Part shown: one piece after another, positions 28,704 to 36,433 of the stretch
Numbering within the stretch: the first letter of the stretch is position 1
Layout of the letters: each line of letters starts with the position of its first letter
Assembly: GCA_003500135.1 (NCBI GenBank)
Contig: DNTA01000122.1
Location: 1-41,707 of the forward strand
Reading direction: 5' to 3'
Origin: Cytophagales bacterium
Lineage (GTDB): Bacteria > Bacteroidota > Bacteroidia > Cytophagales > Cyclobacteriaceae
Length of the DNA stretch: 41,707 bases
The notes under the pieces: generated by a model
Told to the model about the DNA's origin: nothing
Database searches by the model: none
What the model saw: only the letters and a program-made list of their open reading frames with translations
Position numbers and translations under genes: made by a program

Positions 28704-29387
28704 TTAAGCCTTATTTCTTAACATGAAACCTATTCCGTGGTAATTTTCAATTTGAATACCGGGATCATTTTTCAGGTATTTTCTTAAACGTGATATAAAC
28801 ACATCCAGGCTACGACCCATAAAATAATCATCCTGACCCCATACTGAAGTTAATATTTCTGACCTTTTGACCACGGTGTTTTGTTTTTTTACCAAAAGGC
28901 CGAGAAGGGCAGCTTCTTTTTCCGTCAACTTCTTCGTGCTTTTATCCTGGTAGGTTAGTAGAAGTGCATGAGGTTCAAACTGATATTTCCCTATTTTCAA
29001 CACCTGTTCCGTTGGCGAAGTGGGATAGCTGCGACGCAATAATGCCCGAAGCCTGAGCAGGAGTTCTTCCATTGAAAATGGCTTGGTCAGATAGTCGTCG
29101 GCACCGGAACGCAAGCCCTTAATTCTATCTTCCTGCAGTGTTCTGGCCGTAAGAAAGACAATTGGCAACTCGTAATTTTGAGTTCTTATTTCTTCACAAA
29201 ATGAAAATCCATCGCCATCTGGAAGCATTACATCGAGTATACCCAGGTCAATGGGCCGGGCATGAATTATTTCCCTGGCATTTTCCACATTTTTCGCCCA
29301 GAATACCTCATATTTATTTTCCAAAAGGTGTTCCTGAATAATCAAACCAAGGTTATGATCGTCTTCCAGTAATAGCACTTTATTCAT
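28704..29387 (-). CDS. OmpR-family response regulator, RprY-like
   Basis: A 227-residue transcription factor. The receiver domain (1-120) has the acidic pocket Glu8/Asp9/Asp10, phospho-acceptor Asp52 in LGILDVMLP, Thr in FLTAR and Lys in LTKPFSMEELLLR. The winged-helix DNA-binding domain (about 130-225) ends with GRSLDVFISRLRKYLKNDP and GIGFML. FSMEEL and SLDV/SMDV are shared with RprY of Bacteroides and Porphyromonas. It overlaps the histidine kinase gene by 8 bases, so they form one operon. Candidate DNA targets are the phased TTAACAA repeats at 30691-30729. A link to oadGAB is only suggested by position. Confidence 0.9.
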   Translation of the reverse strand: MNKVLLLEDDHNLGLIIQEHLLENKYEVFWAKNVENAREIIHARPIDLGILDVMLPDGDGFSFCEEIRTQNYELPIVFLTARTLQEDRIKGLRSGADDYLTKPFSMEELLLRLRALLRRSYPTSPTEQVLKIGKYQFEPHALLLTYQDKSTKKLTEKEAALLGLLVKKQNTVVKRSEILTSVWGQDDYFMGRSLDVFISRLRKYLKNDPGIQIENYHGIGFMLRNKA

Positions 29388-30651
29388 GATATGGCAATTT
29401 TATTGAAAAAGTGGTGCCGCCATAAGGATTATTGCTCAATTCTATACTTCCGCCATGTAAAGTCACTATTCTTCTGACATAATGAAGCCCAAGCCCAAGC
29501 CCTTCTTTTAAAAGTTTTCGGTGCTGCTCAATTCTGTAATACTTTTCAAAAATTTTTTTTCGCTCCTTTTTAGGGATACCCAGACCATTGTCAGTGCAAC
29601 TTATTTCCATCCACTTTTTTTGTTCCCGTAAGGAAAATATGACCCGGGGTTGTTTTTGATTATGTTTTAAGGCATTGATAAGAAGATTGCCAATGACCCC
29701 TGACAAATGCAATGGATCTGCTTTAATTGGCTTAATTGTTGTTTCTGAAACTATGTCAACATTTGCCGAACAAGTTTCAATTTCCTGTTTATTTTGCCGG
29801 ACTACCGCACGAATAATTTCGATAGGCTGAATATATTCCGTTTGAAGCTTAAAATGGGATTGATCTATACTATTGAGGTCCAATGCCCGTGTGGTTAGCT
29901 GTTTAAGTCTGTCGCTTTCTTCTTTAATTATACCGGCATAATTAGTGAGTTTACTGGTGTTTTCTTCGATTCCGGGTTTTAGCAAAACATCAGCCGATAA
30001 GCCTATGGTTGTGAGCGGCGTTTTGAATTCGTGTGATATGGTATTGATAAAGTCTTTTTGTATTTCCGTAAACCGTTTCTGGCGAAAGAGGACAATAAGC
30101 ACAAATGCAAAAAACAGAAATAGCAGCAGCATTATGATTGAACTATATAACCAAAGCTGCATATTGCTAAATACATATCCACTCATATTTGGGAAATGGA
30201 CACCAAAGTAATAGTCTGAATCGCCGTATGAAGGCCATTTACCAATTTTTTTGGTCGCCTGGGGCCGGTCATCCAGATTGAGATAGTCGCCATATATCAA
30301 TTGTTCGCTCTCGCAATTGTAAACAGCATATTCCAAATCTGTTTTAATATTGCGCTTTTTAAATTCATTGACCAGCAAAGTTTCCAGAAGTGGCACGTTG
30401 ATCTCATCGTTGAACTGTACTACAAAATAATTTTGTGAAATAGGTTGAACCGGATTTTCGTCCGGGATTGGATGGTCGTTGTAGGCCCACATTTTCCATG
30501 CTACCTGTTGCAGGGCAGTATTGATGCCCGATTCTACCTGTTTTTGTCGAATATTAAACGCCATATTAAACCAATAGGCCTGAATAATCGTTATTCCGAT
30601 GGTGATTAATACCGCGAAAAGAATGATGATTTGTATGTGGAGTTTTTTCAC
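29380..30651 (-). CDS. Sensor histidine kinase, RprX-like
   Basis: A 423-residue membrane kinase starting at a GTG. Two transmembrane helices (about 7-27 and 165-188) flank a periplasmic sensor of about 135 residues without a recognised domain. The H-box is SHEFKTPLTTIG with phospho-acceptor His207. The N-box (GVIGNLLINALKHN), G1 (DNGLGIP), F (FEKYYR) and G2 (GLGLGLHYV) are all intact, so it should be active. It is transcribed with the response regulator, divergent from the DUF1573 gene, with 130 bases between their starts. Confidence 0.9.
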   Translation of the reverse strand: MKKLHIQIIILFAVLITIGITIIQAYWFNMAFNIRQKQVESGINTALQQVAWKMWAYNDHPIPDENPVQPISQNYFVVQFNDEINVPLLETLLVNEFKKRNIKTDLEYAVYNCESEQLIYGDYLNLDDRPQATKKIGKWPSYGDSDYYFGVHFPNMSGYVFSNMQLWLYSSIIMLLLFLFFAFVLIVLFRQKRFTEIQKDFINTISHEFKTPLTTIGLSADVLLKPGIEENTSKLTNYAGIIKEESDRLKQLTTRALDLNSIDQSHFKLQTEYIQPIEIIRAVVRQNKQEIETCSANVDIVSETTIKPIKADPLHLSGVIGNLLINALKHNQKQPRVIFSLREQKKWMEISCTDNGLGIPKKERKKIFEKYYRIEQHRKLLKEGLGLGLHYVRRIVTLHGGSIELSNNPYGGTTFSIKLPYHE

Positions 30652-30690
30652 GCTTTAAAGAAAAATAAAAAATTGCATCATTTTTGTACA

Positions 30691-30729
30691 TTAACAAGTC
30701 GTTAACAAACTTTTGATGGTTATTAACAA
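30691..30729. promoter_or_regulatory. Phased TTAACAA direct repeats in the divergent promoter region
   Basis: TTAACAA occurs at 30691-30697, 30702-30708 and 30723-30729, i.e. starts spaced 11 and 21 bases apart (about one and two helical turns). The first two copies have a 7-N4-7 layout, the same geometry as Pho-box-type sites for OmpR/PhoB-family regulators. The region lies between the histidine kinase gene and the DUF1573 gene and overlaps the latter's promoter. Confidence 0.45.
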
Positions 30730-30747
30730 AATCTTGGATTAAGTTTG
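30712..30747 (+). promoter_or_regulatory. Promoter of the DUF1573 gene
   Basis: TAAGTTTG at 30740-30747 matches the TAnnTTTG -7 consensus, and TTTG at 30712-30715 is a -33 candidate with a 24-base spacing. The ATG used is at 30782. Confidence 0.55.
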
Positions 30748-30781
30748 TACAACTTTGAAATTGAAACTAAATAGTACAAAT

Positions 30782-31195
30782 ATGAAAAAGACCATTTATT
30801 CGACCTTTCTGTTATTGTTCGTTGCTTTTTATGGAATGGCACAGACGGCTAATGTAAAAGTGGAGTCTGGTGCTCCCGGTGCCGCACCTAATTTTGAATG
30901 GGTGGAAACCACGCATAATTTTGGCGACATACCTCAGGGAACCCCGGTGACATATGAATTTGAATTTGTCAATTCCGGACAGGTTCCGCTAATTATTTCT
31001 AATGTAAGAGGCTCTTGTGGTTGTACAGTTGCTGATTACTCGAAAGAACCAGTTGCACCGGGCGAGAAGGGCATGGTTAAAGCAACTTATAATGCTAAAG
31101 CATTAGGTGCGTTTAACAAAAGTATACGCGTAACAGCTAATGTAGAAGGCGGCTCGGAAGTGCTCTATATCAAAGGAAAAGTTTTGAATCAATAG
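30782..31195 (+). CDS. DUF1573 domain-containing secreted protein
   Basis: A 137-residue protein with a clear signal peptide (MKKTIYSTFLLLFVAFYGMA then Q). The mature part is one DUF1573 immunoglobulin-like beta domain: HNFGDIPQGTPVTYEFEFVN, then SCGCTV with two Cys, then APGEKGMVKATYN. These domains are common in Bacteroidota periplasmic proteins and resemble ASPM/SPD-2/Hydin-type folds; the role is unknown. An ATG 27 bases further upstream is in frame, but the internal start gives a normal signal peptide, so I prefer it. It is divergent from the two-component genes and closed by a terminator. Confidence 0.85.
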   Translation: MKKTIYSTFLLLFVAFYGMAQTANVKVESGAPGAAPNFEWVETTHNFGDIPQGTPVTYEFEFVNSGQVPLIISNVRGSCGCTVADYSKEPVAPGEKGMVKATYNAKALGAFNKSIRVTANVEGGSEVLYIKGKVLNQ

Positions 31196-31221
31196 ATCAG
31201 AATCAATAGATATTTACTGCA

Positions 31222-31253
31222 AAAGCCTGCAATAATTATTGCGGGCTTTTTTT
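31222..31253 (+). terminator. Intrinsic terminator after the DUF1573 gene
   Basis: GCCTGCAATAA and TTATTGCGGGC (31225-31246) pair with one G-U and are flanked by AAA/TTT, followed by a T-run to 31253. It is strong and nearly loop-less. Confidence 0.85.
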
Positions 31254-31561
31254 ATATAGATTGTCAATAGGGTTGGCATAAAAAAGTTCAATGCTTAATA
31301 GCATGTTTATTTAATGAACAAACCGTGCAATCTGCATTAGAAATCGAAGCCACCAAATATTTTTACTAGTTCATGTAGCTTTATATCGGGTAAAAATATG
31401 CCTGAGGTAAGGGCTGTGAATAATGCTTGGATCTTCTAAATCAATAGTTATTTATAAAACCCACCTGTTTTTTGCCCAACATTTAACCCTACAAGTCTTT
31501 TAACTGGCTTTTTTGGTCTAAAGCTCACAATTACCGGTGCAAATCCTTTTATTTTCAAATT
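31254..31561. other. Gap between DUF1573 terminator and the kinase pseudogene
   Basis: About 300 AT-rich bases with no credible ORF, no exact TAnnTTTG element and no strong hairpin. If the pseudogene downstream once had a promoter, it is no longer obvious. Confidence 0.4.
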
Positions 31562-33407
31562 ATGAAAACTGTACCAGCCCGGTTATTAGCAATACTTAGT
31601 TTCCTGATTTTACCTGTCATTTCTTATGGCCAGGCAGAAGAATCTACTGAAGCTAAAATCAGAAACTTGCCAACTCAATTTTCAAATCATTGGAATTCCA
31701 ACCCCGAAGTAGCCTACCTTAATATTGACTCCCTTAAAGAGATTGCTAACCGTACGAGTGATCTGGAGCTGAAAGCTACAATCAATAGTTATGAGGGGAT
31801 ATTTTTTTTGCTATTGGATATTACGAAAAGGCGCTTCAAAAATATTATGAGGCAATCGAAAGATTTGAAATGCTTGGCCGCCAACGAAATATTGGTCAAA
31901 TCTATCTCAATATCAGTGCGGTTTATATTCAACGATCAGCTTTTCAGAATAGTCAGCGATATCTGGAAATAGCACTTTCCCTCTTTCAAAAGCAAGGCGA
32001 TGAGCAAAACCTGCTTTCTGCTTACAATAATTTAGGTAAAATATATGAAAATCAGGATAAGTGGAAGCAGGCTTTAAAATATTACAAAAAAGCCCTGGCA
32101 ATGGCGCTACAATTAAACGATACGATCCATTCTCCGATCATAAAGGCCAATCTTGGTCATGTTTTAATCAATTCAAATGATTATACAGAAGCATAAGAGT
32201 TTTTGGAGGAAGGTATATCAAAGCTGGAGAAGTACAAAGACTATCACTCATTGGGTACGGCCTGCATGTATCTTGCCGAGTTGAAACTTGCAATTGGAAA
32301 TACTGAAAAAGCAGAAAAACAGCCTAAGAAATCCGTTGGGTATCCAGAACGGGCAAAAGATGTTAATCAACGTGTTGATTCTTACAAAAAACGCTCTGAA
32401 CTATACGAGGCCAGCGGTAATTTACCCGGGGCCATACAATATCTAAAAAGATATAAAAACCTTGAAGATTCAATGGCCCTTGTCAATAACGACCGAAAGC
32501 TCAATGATGCCGAATTTCAATTCCAATTATCACAAGAGCGACTACAAAAAGAAAAACTAGTACTCGAAAGGGAAAAGGAGGCATATATTTATAAAATAAA
32601 CCGGGCAATGGGCATAATTATGTCCCTGGGCCTTTTAGTTGCTTTGGTATCTTTGCTGTATCTGTTGCTTACCCGTAAAAAACCAAGGGGAGCAAATGAT
32701 ATCCTGGAACACATAGAGGCCCAAAGAACACTTGAATTTAAAGAAATAAACATAGAACCCGAGACCTTTTCCTACCGCTCGTCGCATGACATACGGGGGC
32801 CATTGACCACTATGAAAGGATTGGTCAATCTGGCCGAAATAACACAGAGAACAGGGCTTCCTGAAATTTTCAGCAGGCTTGATGTTATGCTATCGGCGCT
32901 TGACAGAAGGGTTAGAAAGTTGAAAGTAGTCAATGAAATCATCTCATCCGGTCCGCTATAGCTGCAAGTGGACTTATTTCAAAAGGCAAACGAAAAGATA
33001 CTAAATCAAAAAAAAAGCCAGCCTGAATGGTAAAAGTATGGAATTCTGGCAGCAAATTGATAAAAATATCAATATCCACACTTCCCCATTTTTGATCGAG
33101 ATCATGTTTGGTCAATTAATCTCTAATTCGGTCAATTTTTCGAAAGAAGAAGGTGCCTTTGTAGATATCACGGTCAGAAACGTAGGAACATGAGGTGACT
33201 ATCACAGTCCGTGATAATGGGATTGGCATTGATCAGGAGTATATGAACCATATCAGCGAAATGTACTATAAAGCAAATGAGCGTTCAACAGGTGACGGTT
33301 TGGGGCTGTATTTAGTACGGAAACCGGTGGAGAAACTAAATGGCGCCCTTGAATTAAAAAAGATACTTAAGGTAGGTACAGAAGTAAAAATCACAATACC
33401 CAATTGA
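31562..33407 (+). pseudogene. TPR-containing sensor histidine kinase, decayed
   Basis: Pieces of one protein lie in order in three frames: signal peptide, TPR repeats (GYYEKALQKYYEAIERF, LGKIYENQDKWKQALKYYKK), a coiled coil, one transmembrane helix (IIMSLGLLVALVSLLYLLL), an H-box (SHDIRGPLTTMKGLVNLA), N-box (GQLISNSVNFS), G1 (DNGIGID) and G2 (GDGLGLYLV). Five lesions break it: a frameshift at the T8 run 31802-31809, TAA at 32194-32196, TAG at 32959-32961, a frameshift at the A9 run 33008-33016, and a frameshift near 33187. No partial ORF could give a working kinase. Such TPR kinases are common in Cytophagales, often paired with LytTR or other regulators, but none is adjacent here. Two stops outside homopolymers argue against sequencing error as the sole cause. 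Confidence 0.88.
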
Positions 33408-33437
33408 AGATAAGACTTGATTTTTTATTAACTACTC

Positions 33438-34067
33438 CTATCGCCTGGGTTCAAGTTTTCCCTGCAAAAGTAAATTGTACTCATCGCAAGTAAGCAATCC
33501 ATGATCATTGCAATACGGGCAGGTTTCGTATGTGCGACCAAATGCACCTTGTTTTATAATTACGGTTTTTCCGCGGCATACAGGGCAAACTATTTTATCG
33601 CCTTCAAAACAATCAATTTGTTCGACAAAGGTGAATTCGGTCACCACTTCATTTTCAGTTATTAATTCCTGACCTGATTCAGTTTGCCGGGTATCTCGAT
33701 AGGCGTCTTCTGCCAGGGCCAGGTATTCCTTGCTTTCCTCAAAATATTGGCCTCTTGTGCCTTTTAGTTCAATGTACTTATTAAGCCAATTGATACTCTG
33801 TTTGTATTTCTTTAAGAAGTATGAGTTTTTGCCAAAATAATAGCATATTTCCGCGGGCAATACATTTACGTTGTTCAGTACTTGTTTGAATGAAGCCTCA
33901 GCAAGCTCGTAGTCCCCGTTTTCCATCTGAGACCTTCCTTTATCCAGGTAATTCATGAACTCATTGTCAGGATCGATCATTTGTGCTTTGGCGATGATGG
34001 CGCCTGATGCTAAAAAAGCTATTACAAGTACTATTTTCAAGTGTAATTTTTTATTGTTCATTTTCAT
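33438..34067 (-). CDS. TPR protein with C-terminal zinc-ribbon motif
   Basis: A 209-residue exported protein: signal peptide (hydrophobic 10-26, cleavage near AKAQ), TPR-like helices (about 35-125: GDYELAEASFKQVL, KYKQSINWLNKYIEL), and a cysteine-rich end with Cys161/Cys164 (CPVC) and Cys183/Cys186 (CPYC) plus Cys194. The spacing with RGK and NDHG resembles the DnaJ-type zinc finger. A metal- or thiol-active motif in the periplasm is unusual. It starts inside the recR 3' end (17-base overlap; a second ATG 6 bases later is also possible). Function unknown. Confidence 0.75.
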   Translation of the reverse strand: MKMNNKKLHLKIVLVIAFLASGAIIAKAQMIDPDNEFMNYLDKGRSQMENGDYELAEASFKQVLNNVNVLPAEICYYFGKNSYFLKKYKQSINWLNKYIELKGTRGQYFEESKEYLALAEDAYRDTRQTESGQELITENEVVTEFTFVEQIDCFEGDKIVCPVCRGKTVIIKQGAFGRTYETCPYCNDHGLLTCDEYNLLLQGKLEPRR

Positions 34068-34674
34068 TTATCTGGTATCGCATACGTTGTGCGATACTTC
34101 TACCCAAAGTTATTTCATCTGCATATTCCAGTTCACTGCCAACCGGTACACCTCTGGCAATTGAAGTGACCTGAACATTAAAGGGTTTCAGCTTCTTGGC
34201 GATATAGAAGGCCGTTGTTTCACCTTCCATATTGGCACTCAATGCCAATATAACTTCTTTTATCTCACTTCCTGGCGCTTTTACACGTTCAATCAAGCTG
34301 TCAATGTGTAATTCCGAAGGCCCGATACCCTCGATAGGCGAGATCACACCACCCAACACATGGAAGTATCCGTTGTATTGTGCCGTATTTTGAATGGCAA
34401 TCACATCCGGAGTATCTTCAACCACGCACAATAAGGAGGCATCTTTTCTCACCGATTCACAGGTACATTCCTCAGAATCGGAAATAATATGACAAATTTT
34501 ACAATATTTTGTTTGATCACGAAGGTTGATCAGTGCACCAGAAAGGTTGTGCGTACTTTCCGAAGGTTCTTTCAGCAAAAATAGCGCTAAACGAAGGGCT
34601 GTTTTTTCCCCAATTCCGGGAAGCTTTGAAATTTCATTTACAGCATCTTCAATTAATTTGGAAGGATACACCAT
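34051..34674 (-). CDS. recR: Recombination protein RecR
   Basis: A 207-residue RecR, which loads with RecO/RecF at single-stranded gaps to help RecA displace SSB. Seen: an N-terminal helix-hairpin-helix (SKLPGIGEKTALRLALFLL), a C4 zinc finger (CKICHIISDSEECTC), a Toprim domain (LLCVVEDTPDVIAIQ, HVLGGVISPIEGIGP), and the C-terminal GVPVGSELEYADEITLGRS. The frame is open 35 codons further upstream, but that adds a basic, low-complexity extension; the ATG at 34674 gives the family length and the usual MVYPSKLIEDAV opening. Confidence 0.94.
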   Translation of the reverse strand: MVYPSKLIEDAVNEISKLPGIGEKTALRLALFLLKEPSESTHNLSGALINLRDQTKYCKICHIISDSEECTCESVRKDASLLCVVEDTPDVIAIQNTAQYNGYFHVLGGVISPIEGIGPSELHIDSLIERVKAPGSEIKEVILALSANMEGETTAFYIAKKLKPFNVQVTSIARGVPVGSELEYADEITLGRSIAQRMRYQINENEQ

Positions 34675-34842
34675 CGCTACACAATCCCTTTCTTCAATTT
34701 TTTTGAACAAAATAAAGAAAAACAAGTCAAAACATCGCTTATTTAGTCGAATATTCTTATAAATTCCTGAATTTCCCATTATTTTTTAATTACTTCGCAT
34801 AACATCAAAAAATCAACAATTTTTTAAGGGGCGGATATTTTC

Positions 34843-36114
34843 ATGAAAAAGAATCTTTTAATTGCAGTAGCGTCATTTTTTGCACTATTATTTCTTGTTT
34901 TCCTTTGGTTTAGAAACGACGGCATTTCCCGGAATAATGAAAATAATGCAGATCATATAGTAGAGGACACAGTAGTTTTGCAGGAGCCGGAATTATTATT
35001 CGGGTACAATCTTGACACCGTAAATGCCATAACCGATATCATTCAAAGGAATGAAAGTCTTGGAGTAATATTGGCTAGACATGGCGTACAACCAGACGTG
35101 GTTCACGAAATAAGTAAACTGCCCAGGGATATTTTTAATGTAACCAAGCTTTTGGTCAACAAACCCTATACCATTATCCGACCGAAAGATACCACCCGAT
35201 GTGCCACTAGTTTTATTTATCACCCTAATCCAATTGATTATGTTATGCTGGACTGGGCCGATAGTTTGGAAGTGATCAAAGGTAAAAACCAGGTAGATAC
35301 GATCCAGGAAACATTAACGGGCGCCATAGAAACTTCGCTATATGATGCCATTACCGAAGCAGGTGGTTCTCCGGTCCTGGTCAATGAATTGGCAGATATT
35401 TATGCCTGGGAAATTGACTTTTTTGGTCTTCAGAAAGGCGACGCCTTTAAAGTGGTATATGAAAGATTTGAGGTGAAGGGCGCCGATGCCGGAATGGGGA
35501 AAATTATTTCCAGCTATTTCGAACACATGAATGCACCGTTTTATGCCTTTCGGTATGACCAGGGTGAAGGAGATGAATATTTTGATGAAGAGGGGAAAAG
35601 CTTAAGAAAAACATTTTTAAAAGCGCCCTTACGTTTTTCGCGAATAAGTTCGGGTTTTTCATATAGCAGGTTGCACCCCATTCTCAAAATCAGAAGGCCT
35701 CACCTGGGTGTGGACTATGCGGCGCCTACAGGTACGCCGGTTGTTTCAGTTGGCGATGGAGTAGTGATCAGGGCCTCATATTCAAAAGGTGGTGGTCATG
35801 TAGTTAAGGTCAAGCACAACGGAAACTATACCACAGCTTATCTGCACCTTTCGAGATATGGAAAAGGGATAAAAAGTGGTGCTGTAGTGAAACAGGGCCA
35901 GATAATCGGGTATGTTGGTAGTACAGGGCTTTCTACAGGCGCACATCTTGATTTCCGGTTTTATAAAAATGGAAAAGCTGTGGATCCTTTAAAAATTGAC
36001 CCTCCTTCGGCTAACCCGATTAAAGAAGAAATCCTTCCGGAGTACAAATTGTATATCAAAGATTTGAAAAAACAAATAGACCGCATACCGCTTAACAACC
36101 AGATAATCGCCTAA
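34843..36114 (+). CDS. M23 family metallopeptidase (peptidoglycan endopeptidase)
   Basis: A 423-residue envelope protein with an uncleaved or signal-anchor helix (residues 4-22), a long helical/beta middle (about 60-270) with OapA/LysM-like helical features, and a C-terminal M23 domain (about 280-385). Active-site residues seen are His287 and Asp291 in HLGVDYAAP, His335 in AYLHLS, and His368 in AHLD. The last position of the usual HxH, a zinc ligand, is Asp370. M23 enzymes cut peptidoglycan cross-bridges in growth and division. A small membrane protein gene follows 37 bases later. RBS-like AAGGGG is about 12 bases before the start. Confidence 0.88.
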   Translation: MKKNLLIAVASFFALLFLVFLWFRNDGISRNNENNADHIVEDTVVLQEPELLFGYNLDTVNAITDIIQRNESLGVILARHGVQPDVVHEISKLPRDIFNVTKLLVNKPYTIIRPKDTTRCATSFIYHPNPIDYVMLDWADSLEVIKGKNQVDTIQETLTGAIETSLYDAITEAGGSPVLVNELADIYAWEIDFFGLQKGDAFKVVYERFEVKGADAGMGKIISSYFEHMNAPFYAFRYDQGEGDEYFDEEGKSLRKTFLKAPLRFSRISSGFSYSRLHPILKIRRPHLGVDYAAPTGTPVVSVGDGVVIRASYSKGGGHVVKVKHNGNYTTAYLHLSRYGKGIKSGAVVKQGQIIGYVGSTGLSTGAHLDFRFYKNGKAVDPLKIDPPSANPIKEEILPEYKLYIKDLKKQIDRIPLNNQIIA

Positions 36115-36151
36115 CAATCAAACTATTTTATGTCAGGTTGGTTTTGTAGGT

Positions 36152-36361
36152 ATGGAAAAGATAAAATTCCCTATACTATTCACAACCTACTTTATTATTA
36201 TCTTAAACCTCCTACCGTTTTTAGGGGTTGCCTATGCGATCATAGCCGGAATGTTGTTCGTTGCGCCCTTCATTGTGATATGGATGGTTTGGCGTGTATT
36301 GAAAGACGGTATCCCAAGTGAACATACTTTTGACGAAGTGTGGTATGAAGATGTGAAATAG
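36152..36361 (+). CDS. Small hydrophobic membrane protein, function unknown
   Basis: A 69-residue protein with two predicted membrane helices (about 8-24 and 29-50) and an acidic C-terminal tail (SEHTFDEVWYEDVK). The 37-base gap from the peptidase gene suggests co-transcription. The overlapping frame that begins 36130 gives a poorly hydrophobic, Cys/Arg-mixed product and is rejected. No family recognised. Confidence 0.65.
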   Translation: MEKIKFPILFTTYFIIILNLLPFLGVAYAIIAGMLFVAPFIVIWMVWRVLKDGIPSEHTFDEVWYEDVK

Positions 36362-36401
36362 CGCGTAATTCAGCAATAATAGCTATTTAACCCTCCTATT
36401 T

Positions 36402-36415
36402 GTTATATTTATAAC
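36402..36415. repeat. Short inverted repeat before the GAF gene
   Basis: GTTAT (36402-36406) and ATAAC (36411-36415), extendable by one pair, are separated by ATTT, 19 bases before the GAF gene ATG. The region TATATTTA nearly matches the -7 consensus, so it may be a promoter with an operator. Weak. Confidence 0.25.
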
Positions 36416-36433
36416 ACATCTACAGAGTATGCT

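Noticed and set aside
34675..34779. 35-codon N-terminal extension of recR
   Set aside because: RecR normally begins at MVYPSKL; the extension is basic and Phe-rich and looks like read-through of AT-rich upstream DNA.
36130..36321. Alternative 63-codon frame over the small membrane protein
   Set aside because: Composition is mixed with Cys and Arg, while the frame at 36152 has two clean hydrophobic helices and an acidic tail.
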